Counted from the first letter of the stretch, positions 1 through 7,073 are shown. The stretch: 10,136 bases of DNA from Acidobacteriota bacterium (GCA_021793595.1 JAJYSL010000153.1:1-10136); one strand, 5' to 3'. A program made the numbers and translations. The notes: generated by a model from the letters alone, not told the origin.

Positions 1-1613
1 GACCGGAGTATGTGGTCGCGGTGCGGGGCAAGGTGCGTCGGCGCGATGTCGCCTCCATCAACCCGAACATGCCGACCGGCGAGATTGAAATCGACGTGGA
101 TGAGTTGCGCATTTTGAACGATGCCAAGACACCGCCGTTTTCGCCGGCAGAAGAGGCGATTGGGAACGAAGAGTTGCGCTTGAAATATCGCTACGTCGAT
201 CTGCGCCGGCCTGCCATGCAGGAGAACATGATCCTGCGGCACAAGGTTGCGCTGGCGATTCGGCAGTATCTTTCCGGCGAAGGATTTCTGGAGATTGAAA
301 CGCCGTTTATGACACGGTCGACGCCGGAGGGCGCGCGCGATTACCTGGTGCCGAGCCGGGTGCATCCGGGCGAGTTCTACGCGCTGCCGCAGTCGCCACA
401 GATGTTCAAGCAGATTTTGATGATCGGCGGACTGGATCGATATTTCCAGATTGCGCGTTGCTTTCGCGATGAAGATTTGCGCGCCGATCGGCAGCCGGAG
501 TTTACCCAGATCGATTTGGAGATGACATTTCCGCAGCAGGAGACGGTGTTCCGCGTGGTGGAAGGATTTTTGACGGCGGCATTTCGCGAGGCGGGGATCA
601 ATCTATCGACTCCATTTCCGCAGATCACCTATGACGATGCGATTCGCCGCTTTGGTATTGATAAGCCGGACATGCGCTTGCCGGAGTTGACGGATGTTCG
701 CGGTGAGTTTGAGGCGGCCGAGCTTGAATCGTTGAAAATTGAGCCTGACCTGCCGATTGTGGCCATCGTGATTCCGAACAAGCAGGCAATGAGCAATACG
801 CAGAAGAAAGCGTTCATCAAGGAAGTGGAGGCGGGGCTGGGGCCGGACCTTGCGTACCTGGATGTGGAGAGGTTGGCAGGAAGTGCGCAATACGCCGGGC
901 TGGCGCAGAAAATCGATCGCGCTGTGGCAACCAATTGCAAGCTTGAACGGATCGAGCCGGAACATCGGCTGGTTGTGGTGAGCCCGCGAATCGGGGCAAA
1001 CAAGTTGCGCGACCACGCATGGATTTATAAGAAGGCGGGACAGCTGCGGCTGGAGCTTGCCAAGCGATTCCGCGAAGAACATGGAGCGTTTGGGAAAACG
1101 AGCACGCCCGAGGACTACAAATTTCTGTGGGTGACGGATTTTCCATTTTTTGAGTGGGATGAGGAATCAAAAAAGTGGACGTTTGCGCATCATCCTTTCA
1201 CCTCCCCGCACGAGGACGATTTGCAGGCGGGCCGCATGGAGTCCGATCCTGGCGCGGTGCGGGCGCTGGCGTATGACATTGTGCTGAACGGCATTGAGCT
1301 GGGTTCGGGATCGATCCGTATCCATCGCCAGGAAGTGCAGCAGTTGATCTTTCGCTCGCTGGGGATGAGTGAGGCAGAGGCAAAGGATCGGTTTGGGTTC
1401 TTTCTGGAAGCGCTGGAGTATGGAACGCCTCCGCATGGCGGCATCGCGCTGGGGCTGGATCGGATTGTGATGATTCTTGCCGGAGCGCAGAGCCTGCGCG
1501 AAGTGATTGCGTTCCCAAAAACGGCGAAGGCTGTGGACCTGATGGTGGATGCGCCGTCGCCGGCGACGGAAACGCAACTGAAAGAGTTACATATTCAGAG
1601 AAGGCGCAGTTAG
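1..1613 (+). CDS. aspS: Aspartyl-tRNA synthetase, bacterial type (5' end outside window)
   Basis: Class II aminoacyl-tRNA synthetase that charges tRNA-Asp in the cytoplasm. The reading frame is open from base 3 to a TAG at 1611-1613, and the first visible residues (PEYVVAVRGKV) are already inside the N-terminal OB-fold, so roughly the first 60 residues are missing. The GTG at base 12 is an internal Val codon, not the start. Counting that Val as residue 1, I see the end of the anticodon-binding OB fold (1-35), class II motif 2 (FRDEDLRADRQPEFTQ, 151-166), the bacterial GAD insertion region (about 225-355) and motif 3 (GGIALGLDR, 476-484), followed by the usual FPKT...APSPA tail. The length matches a bacterial AspRS of about 590 residues. 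The position matching E. coli Lys81, used to tell discriminating from non-discriminating enzymes, is Ala here (residue 14). Identification is essentially certain. Confidence 0.97.
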   Translation, partial: PEYVVAVRGKVRRRDVASINPNMPTGEIEIDVDELRILNDAKTPPFSPAEEAIGNEELRLKYRYVDLRRPAMQENMILRHKVALAIRQYLSGEGFLEIETPFMTRSTPEGARDYLVPSRVHPGEFYALPQSPQMFKQILMIGGLDRYFQIARCFRDEDLRADRQPEFTQIDLEMTFPQQETVFRVVEGFLTAAFREAGINLSTPFPQITYDDAIRRFGIDKPDMRLPELTDVRGEFEAAELESLKIEPDLPIVAIVIPNKQAMSNTQKKAFIKEVEAGLGPDLAYLDVERLAGSAQYAGLAQKIDRAVATNCKLERIEPEHRLVVVSPRIGANKLRDHAWIYKKAGQLRLELAKRFREEHGAFGKTSTPEDYKFLWVTDFPFFEWDEESKKWTFAHHPFTSPHEDDLQAGRMESDPGAVRALAYDIVLNGIELGSGSIRIHRQEVQQLIFRSLGMSEAEAKDRFGFFLEALEYGTPPHGGIALGLDRIVMILAGAQSLREVIAFPKTAKAVDLMVDAPSPATETQLKELHIQRRRS

Positions 1614-1651
1614 GTTGGTTACCGCTTGATTCACCTGCGGTGCTAGATAAT

Positions 1652-1682
1652 CCCACATCTCAAAATCGAGATGTGGGGCACC
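1652..1682. repeat. REP-like palindromic element / hairpin between convergent aspS and gcdH
   Basis: Arms CCCACATCTC (1652-1661) and GAGATGTGGG (1668-1677) are a perfect 10-bp inverted repeat around the 6-nt loop AAAATC. The right arm runs straight into GGGGCACC (1675-1682). Lying between two convergent genes, it could fold in both transcripts and act as a bidirectional stop or 3' stabiliser, but there is no T-tract on either side, so it is not a classical intrinsic terminator. The design (CCCAC at the left, stem, loop, GGGCACC tail) is shared with the element at 4711-4744. From memory, palindromes of this type are scattered in acidobacterial genomes; I could not check this here. Confidence 0.75.
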
Positions 1683-1721
1683 GGGGTTGGTTGCTCTACT
1701 TCGGACACGGCACCGCGGGGT

Positions 1722-2900
1722 TTAATACGCCGGGATGCCGGTCACGCTTTGGCCGATGATGAGGGTGTGCATGTTGTGCGTGCCCTCGTAGGTTTTGACA
1801 GACTCCAGATTCATCATGTGGCGTATGACGGGGTAGTCGTCGGTGATGCCGTTGGCGCCGAGAATGTCGCGGGATTTGCGCGCGCATTCGAGCGCCATCC
1901 AGACGTTGTTGCGCTTGGCCATGGAGATGTGTTGGTGGTCGGCCATTTTCGCATCTTTCAAGCGACCCACTTGGAGCGAAAGCAACTGACCCTTGGTAAT
2001 TTCGCTGATCATCCAGGCCAGTTCTTCCTGAATTAACTGATGGCTGGCGATAGGCTGGTCGCGGAACTGCTTGCGGAGCAGGGAGTATTGCAGCGCCGTA
2101 TCGTAGCATGCCATGGCGGCGCCGATCGCGCCCCAACTGATGCCGTAGCGAGCCTGATTCAAACACATCAGCGGCGACTTGAGACCGCCGGAGCCGGGTA
2201 GCAGCGCGGAGGCTGGCACGCGTACATCCTGCATGGAGAGGCCGGAGGTGACGGAGGCACGCAGGGACCATTTGCCGTGGACGTCGTAGGCGCTGAAGCC
2301 GGGTAGTTTGGTGTCGACCAGAAATCCGCGGATGCGATCGTCTTCGTCCTCCACCTTGGCCCAAACGATTGCGACGTCGGCCAGGGTTCCGCTGGTGATC
2401 CACATTTTTTCGCCATTCAGGATGTAGTCGCCGCCAACCTTTTTGGCGCGGGTGCGCATGCCGCCGGGGTTGGATCCAAAGTCAGGCTCGGTGAGGCCGA
2501 AGCAGCCGAGTTTTTCGCCAGTTGCCATTTGCGGCAGCCATTCATTTTTCTGCTCGTCGGAACCGAAGGCGTGGATGGGGTACATGCACAACGCGGACTG
2601 CACGCTGACGAAGCTGCGCACGCCGGAGTCGCCGCGCTCGGTTTCCTGCATGACCAGGCCATATTCAACATTGTTCATGCCAGCACAACCGTAGCCTTCA
2701 ATGGTGGCGCCGTAAAACCCGAGTTCGCCCATAGGCCGAATCAGTTCTTTCGGGAAGCGGCCTTCGCGGTTGCATTCCTCAATAATAGGAATGAGGTTAT
2801 CCTCAATAAATTGGCGGGCAGTATCGCGAACCAGACGCTCGTCTTCGCTCAACAAGGTGTTGAAGGCGATAAAGTCTACATCTTTAAATTTGAAAGCCAT
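1722..2900 (-). CDS. gcdH: Glutaryl-CoA dehydrogenase (acyl-CoA dehydrogenase family)
   Basis: FAD-dependent enzyme predicted to oxidise and decarboxylate glutaryl-CoA to crotonyl-CoA, passing electrons to ETF, in lysine/tryptophan or aromatic breakdown. The 392-residue protein aligns over its full length with human GCDH as I remember it. It has the N-terminal helical domain with ETERGDSGVRSFVSVQ (86-101), the flavin-binding strand region LGCFGLTEPDFGSNPGG (131-147), WITS (167-170), and a C-terminal TYEGTHNMH (370-378) with the catalytic base Glu372. Arg95 and Glu88 match human Arg94 and Glu87, which contact the substrate's gamma-carboxylate, and Tyr371 is kept; all favour the decarboxylating type. 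The ATG at 2900-2898 is preceded by GGAG (2912-2909) with 8 nt spacing. The gene stands alone, convergent with aspS and divergent from the lipid kinase gene, with no ETF or CoA-transferase gene beside it. Confidence 0.93.
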   Translation of the reverse strand: MAFKFKDVDFIAFNTLLSEDERLVRDTARQFIEDNLIPIIEECNREGRFPKELIRPMGELGFYGATIEGYGCAGMNNVEYGLVMQETERGDSGVRSFVSVQSALCMYPIHAFGSDEQKNEWLPQMATGEKLGCFGLTEPDFGSNPGGMRTRAKKVGGDYILNGEKMWITSGTLADVAIVWAKVEDEDDRIRGFLVDTKLPGFSAYDVHGKWSLRASVTSGLSMQDVRVPASALLPGSGGLKSPLMCLNQARYGISWGAIGAAMACYDTALQYSLLRKQFRDQPIASHQLIQEELAWMISEITKGQLLSLQVGRLKDAKMADHQHISMAKRNNVWMALECARKSRDILGANGITDDYPVIRHMMNLESVKTYEGTHNMHTLIIGQSVTGIPAY

Positions 2901-2947
2901 ACAGTCGTCTCCGTGGATAAACCTACAAAACTTTAGGCTAGCAGAGA

Positions 2948-2961
2948 GCGGCGATTGCCGC
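2948..2961. promoter_or_regulatory. Small palindrome in the gcdH / lipid-kinase divergent intergenic region
   Basis: GCGGC-GATT-GCCGC is a perfect 5-bp inverted repeat with a 4-nt centre. It lies 18 nt upstream of the -35 box of the rightward promoter and about 50 nt upstream of gcdH. Its position between two divergent genes would suit a repressor or activator site. Such short GC-rich palindromes also occur by chance, so this is only a candidate. Confidence 0.2.
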
Positions 2962-2979
2962 AGTGGCGTTCACTTGGTG

Positions 2980-3008
2980 TTGACATGCAGGGACAGACGG
3001 CGTGTAAG
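2980..3008 (+). promoter_or_regulatory. Sigma70-type promoter for the lipid-kinase gene
   Basis: A perfect -35 hexamer TTGACA (2980-2985) is followed after 17 nt by TGTAAG (3003-3008), which matches TATAAT at four of six positions. A transcript from about 3015 would have a leader of roughly 45 nt before the ATG at 3060. Hexamer quality, spacing and position all agree, but there is no experimental support. Confidence 0.6.
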
Positions 3009-3059
3009 AATGATTCGACCGCTCGCTGATTGCGGGCTGGGCTCAGGTGGCGGTATTGG

Positions 3060-4007
3060 ATGCGTCGAGTTGCGCTGATTTATAACCCGGCTTCCGGACA
3101 GCGTCCGAAGCGGCGGGCCGCAGTGATCGCGGAGGTGGTGTCGGTGCTTCGCGGAGCGGGCGTGGAACTGAAGGTGATCGCCACCGAGTCGTCGACAAGC
3201 GCGGGAATGCAAGCGCGCGCGGCGATGGAGGAGGGGTATGACACCATCCTGGCATGCGGCGGCGACGGCACAGTGCATGAATCGCTGCAGCAGTTGGTGG
3301 GCGAATCGGTGGCGCTGGGTGTGATTCCGATGGGAACCGCGAATGCACTGGCGGCCGATCTGGGGTTGCTGATATCTCCGGTACAAGCGGTGAAGAAGCT
3401 GCTGACGGCGAAGCCAGTGCGCATTTCGGTTGGCCAGGTTTTCTACCAGGACAGAGAGGGCGACACGCGCTCACGATACTTTATTGTAGCGGCGGGCGTG
3501 GGGGCGGACGCGCTGTTCATGGGGCGGCTGAATCCAAAGTTGAAACAAAAATTTGGATATGCGCTGTACGTCGTGGAAGCGTTTCGTCTGTGGCTGACCC
3601 ACAAATACACGACATTTGCGGCTTGCTTTCATGAGAGCGGAAACGCAACGCCGCGGGTGGAAGTGGCATCGCAGATTCTGGCGGTGCGCATCCATAATTT
3701 TGGCGGCGTGTTGCGCGACCTTGCTCCAGGAGCCTCGATAACAAATGCCCAACTGCACGTGATTGCATTGACAACGCGAAGACGGATGCGATATCTGCGA
3801 TTTATGATCGCGGTGTTGCTGGGGCGGCATCGCTATGTTGCACCGATTCAGTTGGTCGAATGCGAGTCGGTTGAGTGCTTCGGTCTGGAAGGCACGAGGG
3901 AAGAATTATTCGTCGAAGCGGATGGCGAATGGCTGGGCACGCTGCCGGTGCGGATGGAAGTGGTGCCGGACGCGTTGACCGTGCTGGTTCCGACGAAGGG
4001 GGTTTAG
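3060..4007 (+). CDS. Diacylglycerol kinase-like lipid kinase (DAGK catalytic domain; YegS/DgkB/BmrU type)
   Basis: Predicted soluble or membrane-associated ATP-dependent lipid kinase that phosphorylates diacylglycerol or a related lipid alcohol. The 315-residue protein opens with the family's first strand and loop (VALIYNPASGQ, 4-14). It has the nucleotide-binding GGDGT at 67-71 followed by VHESL, the PMGTANALAADLGL loop (90-103), GVGADA (146-151), and a C-terminal VEADGEWLGTLP (285-296) in which the DGE motif supplies the likely catalytic Glu290. No transmembrane helix is evident. The frame is open further upstream to a TTG at 3030, but the ATG at 3060 places the fold's first beta-strand at the N-terminus and has AGGTGG at 3045-3050, 9 nt upstream, so I chose it. 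The TAG stop at 4005-4007 overlaps the TAA stop of the convergent SDR gene. The family includes diacylglycerol, sphingosine and ceramide kinases, so the exact lipid is unknown. Confidence 0.88.
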   Translation: MRRVALIYNPASGQRPKRRAAVIAEVVSVLRGAGVELKVIATESSTSAGMQARAAMEEGYDTILACGGDGTVHESLQQLVGESVALGVIPMGTANALAADLGLLISPVQAVKKLLTAKPVRISVGQVFYQDREGDTRSRYFIVAAGVGADALFMGRLNPKLKQKFGYALYVVEAFRLWLTHKYTTFAACFHESGNATPRVEVASQILAVRIHNFGGVLRDLAPGASITNAQLHVIALTTRRRMRYLRFMIAVLLGRHRYVAPIQLVECESVECFGLEGTREELFVEADGEWLGTLPVRMEVVPDALTVLVPTKGV

Positions 4008-4681
4008 GATTTCGCCAGGGTGTTGATGTCCTTGATTTCCAGAAATTGCTTTGGATAGCCTTGCTGCACGCAGCGAATCATGGCGATGCCGACATCGTGC
4101 AGGGTGCTGACCTGGTTTGGCAGCAGCGCGTGGAGCAGGGGATAGGCGCAACCAATCAACTTGTAATAGAACTTGATGTTTCTCTGGCCGGGAACGGCCC
4201 GCATAAATCCGGGGCGGAAATTGTAGACGCTTCGGAAGCCGAGTCGCGTGAGCGCATTCTCAGTTCTTCCTTTTACGCGCGCCCACATGATCGTGCCTTT
4301 TTCTGTGCTGTCGGTGAGCGCGCCGGAGACATAGCAGAACACCATTTGCGGATTGAGGCTGGCCAGCACGCCGGCGAAATGCAACGTGATGTCGTAGGTA
4401 ACGCGGGTGTAGTCGGCCTCGCTCATGCCGACGGAACTGATGCCGGCGCAGAAGAAGCAGGCGTCAGAGTCGGCTAGCTGATCGCGCACGTCTTCCAAGT
4501 GCATAAAATCGGGGACAATGCATTCTATCAACTTGGGATGCTGGAGGCCGTATGGCTTGCGGCTGATGAGGAGGACGTGCGCAATCGCGGGATGTTCGAG
4601 GCAGGTGAGGAGAACGCCTTCGCCGACCATACCGGTGGCTCCGGTGAGGATGACGTTGAGGTGGGTTGGGTCGGGACTCAT
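4004..4681 (-). CDS. Atypical short-chain dehydrogenase / NAD(P)-binding epimerase-like protein
   Basis: The 225-residue protein has a Rossmann N-terminus, LNVILTGATGMVGEGVL (8-24), with the GxxGxxG dinucleotide-binding pattern at 14-20. A basic segment follows the second strand (LISRKP, 38-43) and suggests NADP. FFCAGISS (76-83) follows the fourth strand, then YVSGALTDSTEKGTIMWARVKGRTE (118-141). The classical YxxxK is altered: Trp133 stands near where the Tyr would be, while Lys137 is retained in WARVKG, which is usual for this atypical SDR group as I recall it. The substrate is unknown. The frame is open far upstream (to 5074), across the start of the divergent gene, but the fold begins at MSPDPTHLNV, so ATG 4681-4679 is the start. 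No Shine-Dalgarno sequence is visible. A TATCCT box ends 6 nt before the ATG, which would suit a leaderless mRNA. Confidence 0.8.
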   Translation of the reverse strand: MSPDPTHLNVILTGATGMVGEGVLLTCLEHPAIAHVLLISRKPYGLQHPKLIECIVPDFMHLEDVRDQLADSDACFFCAGISSVGMSEADYTRVTYDITLHFAGVLASLNPQMVFCYVSGALTDSTEKGTIMWARVKGRTENALTRLGFRSVYNFRPGFMRAVPGQRNIKFYYKLIGCAYPLLHALLPNQVSTLHDVGIAMIRCVQQGYPKQFLEIKDINTLAKS

Positions 4682-4687
4682 GTGTGT

Positions 4688-4693
4688 AGGATA
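4688..4693 (-). promoter_or_regulatory. Possible -10 box for the SDR gene, implying a leaderless transcript
   Basis: On the minus strand TATCCT (4693-4688) lies 6 nt upstream of the SDR start ATG and matches TATAAT at four positions. Transcription from the usual distance downstream would begin at or next to the A of the ATG. This fits the lack of a ribosome binding site. No good -35 hexamer is seen 16-18 nt upstream, so confidence is low. Confidence 0.3.
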
Positions 4694-4710
4694 GCGTTTT
4701 GGTATTTCTT

Positions 4711-4744
4711 CCCCACTCAAGCCAAAAGAAGGCTTGAGGGCACC
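4711..4744. repeat. REP-like palindromic element between the divergent SDR and phosphoesterase genes
   Basis: CTCAAGCC (4716-4723) and GGCTTGAG (4731-4738) form a perfect 8-bp stem around AAAAGAA. The left arm is preceded by CCCCA and the right arm runs into GGGCACC (4738-4744). A second bare GGGCACC follows at 4758-4764. The plan is the same as the element at 1652-1682: CCCAC at the left, variable stem, GGGCACC at the right. The right arm seems to lack the TG that would complete pairing with CCCAC, as if slightly degraded. The remainder of this 232-bp gap (4745-4913) holds no ORF or promoter I can support. Confidence 0.65.
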
Positions 4745-4913
4745 ACGCATTAGAAAAGGGCACCCGGCCAAATGAAGATTTTTTGGGCGGGGATGTAGAC
4801 GCGGAGGGGCCGAGGCGCATCGCATACAGGGTGTATGGCGTGGGAGGAGTGCGCGTTGCGGTATCTCACCTGCGGAACGGCCGCGCGCGCAAGACGACTG
4901 TGGGGACAACGGA

Positions 4914-6857
4914 TTGAAAACGCGGCTGGGATGGGTGCTGGCAGCGTCGTTGCTGCCGCTCGCGATCGCGGGGTGTGCCGGCGGTTCGGTAGGAAGCACA
5001 ATTGCGCCCACACCACCCAGTGTGTCCTCGGTGTCGGTGGTGTGCGCACCTTCTTCCATCGATACGGGAGCCACGTCACAGTGCAGCGCAACAGTGCAGG
5101 GGACGGGAAGTTATAGTTCGACAGTGATCTGGACGGCAAGCAGCGGGTCGATCAACGCCAACGGACTTCTGACCGCGCCAAACTCGGCCGCTACGGTGAC
5201 GGTGACCGCAACCAGCAGCGAAGATTCCAGCAAGTCCGGAACGGCGACGGTGACGGTGGCGATGGCGCCTAGCCCGCCGACAATTTCTTCAGTGTCGGTG
5301 GCGTGCAGTCCTTCGACGATTGCACCCGGTGGAACGTCGCAATGCAAGGCAACGGTGCAGGGGACGGGAAGTTTTAGTTCCACGGTGACGTGGATCGCGA
5401 GCGGCGGGACGATCAACAGTGGCGGATTGTTCACGGCGCCGGGCTCGACTGGGTCAGTGACCGTAACCGCGACCAGTACGCAGGATACGAGCAAATCGGG
5501 GACCGCGACGATTACGGTGACCACGCAAACGATTTCGCCGACGATTTCATCTGTTTCGGTGAGTTGCAATCCTTCGACCGTGGCTCCCAGTGCGACGTCG
5601 CAATGCAGCGCAACGGTGCAGGGGACGGGAAGTTACAGTTCGGGGGTGAAGTGGACGGCGAGCGGGGGCACGATTACTAGCAGTGGGATGTTTACCGCGC
5701 CGAGTTCGGCGGGATCGGTTACCGTGACCGCAACCAGCACGCAGGATACGAGCAAGTCTGGGACAGCGATGATCACGGTGAAGGCGCCGCCGCCAACGAT
5801 CTCTTCCGTTGGGGTGGCTTGCAGCCCGTCAACCATTGTGACAAATGGAACCTCGCAATGCACGGCGACAGTCAGCGGGACGGGAAGTTTCAGCTCGACG
5901 GTGAATTGGACGGCGAGCGGCGGCACGATCGACTCCAGTGGACTGTTCACGGCGCCGGGTTCGGCCGGATCGATTACGGTGACCGCAACCAGTACCGAGG
6001 ATACGACCAAGTCTGGGACGGCGACGATTACGGTGCAGGCACAAACGCCGCACAGCAAGCATGTGATTTTGGTGATGGAAGAAAACCGGAGCTACTCCAG
6101 TGTGGTGGGGCAGACCACCGTCTGGCCGAACCTGAACAATCTGATCGGCAGTGGGGCGCTGGCGACAGATTATTATGCGAACACGCATCCCTCGATCGGC
6201 AACTACTTTATGCTGACGACGGGGCAAATCCTGACGAATAATGACAGCTCGACCACGGTATGGAACGTCGACAATATTGCGCGACGGATGTTGTCGTCGG
6301 GAGTTTCTTTCCGGATCTATGCGGAGGGAATCACGCAAGGGTATGTGGGGGGAAATACGGGACTTTATCTGATCCGGCACAACCCGTTTGCGATGCTGTC
6401 GGATATTGCCGACGATCCGACGGTGGCGATGGCGCATATCTGGCCGTTCACGCAGTTTGCCACCGATCTGGCCAACGGGACGCTGCCGGAATACTCCTAC
6501 ATTGTTCCTGATGTGGATGACGATGGGCACAATGGAACCTCGCAACAGGCAGATACCTGGCTGCAGTCGAAAGTGATCGGGCTGTTGTCGACAAACTCCG
6601 TGTTTGAGCCGGGTGGCGATGGGGTGCTGATCGTGGACTTCGATGAATCGGCAACCAGCGACACGACCTACGGCGGGGGTCATGTCGCGTGCGTGTTGTG
6701 GGGGCCGAGGGTAAAGGCAGGATTTCGTCAGAGCTCCAGTACGGTATATCAGCACCAGAGTGTGCTGCGCACGGAGATGGAGTTGCTGGGGCTATCGAAC
6801 CCTCCGGCAGCCGCAGCCAGCGCACCTTTGATGAACGAATTCTTCGTTCAAAAATAG
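4914..6857 (+). CDS. Surface lipoprotein with four Ig-like domains and a C-terminal phosphoesterase domain
   Basis: Predicted secreted, lipid-anchored hydrolase of 647 residues. The signal peptide MKTRLGWVLAASLLPLAIAGC has a clear lipobox with acceptor Cys21, and there is no Asp at +2, so outer-membrane or surface placement is likely. Four Ig-like (BIG/bacterial Ig type) repeats follow at about 36-116, 122-204, 209-290 and 294-376. Each begins with a VSVxC strand and carries a second Cys 13 residues later (C44/C57, C131/C144, C218/C231, C303/C316). The catalytic domain (382-646) resembles the PF04185 phosphoesterase family (acid phosphatase AcpA, phospholipase C): EENRSY (389-394), THPSIGNY (424-431), DVDDDGHNG (533-541), DFDES (575-579) and GGGH (587-590) are likely metal or catalytic positions. 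The start is TTG at 4914; it is the only start giving a full signal peptide, with GGGGA at 4902-4906. The substrate cannot be read from sequence. Confidence 0.88.
   Translation: MKTRLGWVLAASLLPLAIAGCAGGSVGSTIAPTPPSVSSVSVVCAPSSIDTGATSQCSATVQGTGSYSSTVIWTASSGSINANGLLTAPNSAATVTVTATSSEDSSKSGTATVTVAMAPSPPTISSVSVACSPSTIAPGGTSQCKATVQGTGSFSSTVTWIASGGTINSGGLFTAPGSTGSVTVTATSTQDTSKSGTATITVTTQTISPTISSVSVSCNPSTVAPSATSQCSATVQGTGSYSSGVKWTASGGTITSSGMFTAPSSAGSVTVTATSTQDTSKSGTAMITVKAPPPTISSVGVACSPSTIVTNGTSQCTATVSGTGSFSSTVNWTASGGTIDSSGLFTAPGSAGSITVTATSTEDTTKSGTATITVQAQTPHSKHVILVMEENRSYSSVVGQTTVWPNLNNLIGSGALATDYYANTHPSIGNYFMLTTGQILTNNDSSTTVWNVDNIARRMLSSGVSFRIYAEGITQGYVGGNTGLYLIRHNPFAMLSDIADDPTVAMAHIWPFTQFATDLANGTLPEYSYIVPDVDDDGHNGTSQQADTWLQSKVIGLLSTNSVFEPGGDGVLIVDFDESATSDTTYGGGHVACVLWGPRVKAGFRQSSSTVYQHQSVLRTEMELLGLSNPPAAAASAPLMNEFFVQK
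5022..6041 (+). repeat. Four tandem in-gene Ig-domain repeats (period 261, 261, 255 bp)
   Basis: The four Ig-like modules are visible at the DNA level. The 19-nt block GTGCAGGGGACGGGAAGTT is identical at 5094-5112, 5355-5373 and 5616-5634, exactly 261 bp apart. A diverged form starts at 5871, 255 bp further on. The spacing is a multiple of three, so the reading frame is kept. The units encode the stalk of the phosphoesterase lipoprotein and are not an independent mobile or CRISPR repeat. The array could gain or lose units by recombination. Confidence 0.85.
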
Positions 6858-7073
6858 ATTGGAGAACTGAAGAGAGATTGCCCGAATCGAATAGCTGACG
6901 GCGGTAGCCTGGACATGAGTTGCGGCGCGGCGGAGGATGTTGCAATCTTAATCTTCTAAGCAATCCGGTAACCTTCCACCACCTGGAATGCATCGGAGTT
7001 ACAAGCGCCGACTGGTACTGGGTGCGGTGCCGGTTGGTTGCGAATTCGGAAGGCGCCAGAGGGAGGGACTCCC

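Noticed and set aside
603..1656. Several long leftward open frames opposite aspS
   Set aside because: All are antisense to conserved AspRS codons, with no plausible protein family and no promoter or ribosome site.
1652..1677. Classical intrinsic terminator for aspS
   Set aside because: The stem is strong, but neither strand has a T-run after it. It fits a REP-like element better, though it may still help stop transcription.
1671..2036. Rightward 121-codon open frame antisense to the 3' end of gcdH
   Set aside because: It lies wholly over a well-conserved gene and the REP-like hairpin, shows no recognisable domain, and is explained by the GC-rich codon pattern of gcdH.
3030..3059. TTG start for the lipid kinase
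   Set aside because: The ATG at 3060 has a better-placed AGGTGG and matches the family N-terminus. The ten extra residues have no family counterpart.
4682..5074. N-terminal extension of the SDR gene up to 5074
   Set aside because: The extra 131 codons overlap the divergent lipoprotein gene and its signal peptide, contain a REP-like element, and have low-complexity, Pro/Ser-rich shadow sequence. The Rossmann fold starts right after ATG 4681.
5022..6041. CRISPR array or tandem mobile repeat
   Set aside because: The repeats are about 260 bp, in frame, and encode Ig-like domains. There are no short identical repeats with unique spacers.
5111..6058. Two leftward open frames (5111-5569 and 5633-6058) with repeated Val-rich protein sequence
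   Set aside because: They are antisense shadows of the Ig-like repeats. Their internal repetition simply mirrors the sense-strand repeats, and they lack start signals or a known fold.
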